Source: Nitrospinota bacterium
GTDB taxonomy: Bacteria; Nitrospinota; Nitrospinia; SZUA-224
DNA: 6,410 bases
Direction of reading: 5' to 3'
Assembly (NCBI GenBank): GCA_016212345.1
Contig: JACRGM010000093.1
Span: forward strand, 1 to 6,410
Shown here: piece after piece, positions 5,926 to 6,410 of the stretch
How positions within the stretch are numbered: position 1 is the first letter of the stretch
How the letters are laid out: each line of letters begins with the position of its first letter
Notes under the pieces: model-generated
Told to the model about the DNA's origin: nothing
The model's database searches: none
Seen by the model: the letters and a program-made list of their open reading frames with translations, nothing else
Position numbers and translations under genes: made by a program

Positions 5926-6105
5926 ATGAGGGAGGATTATCGTGTAAGGGTAACTGTCAAGTTTTCACAAGACAAATCTAAGGTCGAGGTAAAGTCTGAA
6001 GCATATTATAGGATAGGCAATAATTGGATAATTGGTAGTGACACAGCACTCCTTCAAACGCTAAAGACAGATATAATGGGTACGATTGGACGGGTGACAA
6101 GGTAA
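5926..6105 (+). pseudogene. In-frame 3' continuation of the PEGA lipoprotein gene after a nonsense codon
   Basis: Directly after the TAA at 5923-5925 the same frame reads ATG and stays open for 59 codons to TAA at 6103-6105. The product includes EDYRVRVTVKFSQDKSKVEV, then a stretch with GNNWIIG and LLQTLKTDIMGTIGR. Its alternating beta-strand pattern and terminal helix read naturally after SWTG of the upstream part, as one envelope domain somewhat like BamC-type helix-grip folds (inference). A single change from AAA, CAA or GAA to TAA would explain the break. Independent translation from the ATG by coupling is possible because TAA and ATG abut, but no good ribosome-binding site precedes it. 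Confidence 0.6.
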
Positions 6106-6119
6106 AATTAATGTTGGCT

Positions 6120-6142
6120 AATAGCGAATGTCCATAGCATAA
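6120..6142 (+). repeat. Third, partial copy of the AATAGCGAA repeat
   Basis: AATAGCGAA (6120-6128) matches the two copies upstream of the cassettes exactly. After a diverged 5-6 nt it continues ATAGCATAA, against ATATCATAA in the copy at 4550-4573. It lies in the 144-bp gap between the broken lipoprotein gene and the next gene, so members of the family flank the whole accessory block. With only one 9-bp exact core, chance cannot be excluded. Confidence 0.35.
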
Positions 6143-6212
6143 GATTCCCATATAGAGGATAGGGTTAATAATTTAACGTAGCTTTGCTATGCAATTGAAT
6201 AATGAAATAAAA

Positions 6213-6234
6213 GGCAAATAAGAGGCAAATAAAG
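6213..6234 (+). repeat. Short tandem repeat in the leader of the last gene
   Basis: GGCAAATAA occurs twice in direct succession with an 11-bp period (from 6213 and from 6224), immediately before the ribosome-binding site of the following gene. It may be an incidental AT-rich duplication. Confidence 0.4.
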
Positions 6235-6249
6235 AAAGGAGGTGACAAG

Positions 6250-6410
6250 ATGAAGAGGAATATGATTGTATTACTAGTATTTGTGATATCTGTTGTTATG
6301 GTATCAACCCTTGTCTATGCCGGAGACATAACCGGAAGATTCGGCATTGGGCTATTTGGTGGTGTTGCCATCCCCACTAGTGATCCTGTTGATGAACTAG
6401 AATTTTTGGG
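6250..6410 (+). CDS. Secreted, probably outer-membrane beta-barrel protein, N-terminal part only
   Basis: The frame opens at ATG 6250 and runs off the window after 53 codons. Residues 1-24 form a classical signal peptide: MKRN, then a hydrophobic core IVLLVFVISVVMVSTL, then a VYA cleavage site. The mature part begins GDITGRFGIGLFGGVAIPTSD. This short amphipathic, Gly- and aromatic-rich strand pattern is typical of the first strand of small outer-membrane beta-barrel proteins. AAAGGAGGTG (6235-6244) gives a strong ribosome-binding site with AGGAGG 7 nt before the ATG. The barrel assignment is inferred from 30 residues only. The 3' end lies outside the window. Confidence 0.75.
   Translation, partial: MKRNMIVLLVFVISVVMVSTLVYAGDITGRFGIGLFGGVAIPTSDPVDELEFL

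Noticed and set aside
6116..6191. Search for an attC site closing a third cassette, including GGCTAAT (6116-6122) and the CATAGCA/TGCTATG pair (6133-6139, 6185-6191)
   Set aside because: No RYYYAAC/GTTRRRY pair with matching arms is present, so the lipoprotein gene cannot be called a cassette.
1..6410. tRNA, rRNA, CRISPR array, transposase or integrase genes
   Set aside because: None found on reading either strand. There are no regularly spaced repeats of CRISPR type and no recognisable recombinase motifs.

Overview
The window holds a bacterial chromosomal segment. It probably comes from a Gram-negative, diderm bacterium, because it encodes an SMC condensin ATPase, a PEGA-type lipoprotein and the start of a secreted, beta-barrel-like protein. 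I cannot name the phylum from the sequence alone. The SMC C-terminus (SFADTLYGITMEEDGVSK) is of the type I associate with Deltaproteobacteria and related phyla, but that is recollection, not a search. Base composition is AT-rich, and the smc gene favours AGA/AGG (Arg) and ATA (Ile) codons.

Left part, minus strand. The essential chromosome-organisation gene smc (607-4164) is followed by a small gene for a membrane-anchored, very acidic protein of unknown function (127-459). The small gene has its own near-consensus sigma70 promoter (TTGACA, 17 bp, TATCAT) and a roughly 90-nt leader containing an inverted repeat. A stem-loop at the left window edge may be a terminator or part of the next gene's leader.

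Middle, 4171-4723, has no convincing gene. It contains a nested imperfect palindrome of about 125 bp directly upstream of smc, a possible plus-strand promoter (TTGCCC/TATAAT), and two copies of a repeat around GAAATAGCGAACTTCG.

Right part, plus strand, 4695 to about 5430, reads as a small integron-type cassette array with no integrase in view (a CALIN-like cluster). A GTTAGGT boundary at 4695 is followed by a gene for an acidic GGPxDG protein. A 130-bp attC-like site then begins with ACCTAAC, the exact complement of that boundary, and ends in GTTAGAC. A second, tiny cassette (5220-5427) carries a 44-48 codon frame without a normal start and a weaker 62-bp attC-like site.

Next comes a PEGA-domain lipoprotein gene (5467-5925). 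Its frame continues in register past a TAA stop into 59 more plausible codons (5926-6105), so the gene looks broken by a single nonsense change. A third partial copy of the AATAGCGAA repeat follows. The window ends in the first 53 codons of a signal-peptide protein likely to be an outer-membrane barrel.

The genes do not form one pathway. smc is housekeeping. The plus-strand region looks like accessory DNA inserted beside it, and the cassette-array reading is the main novelty.
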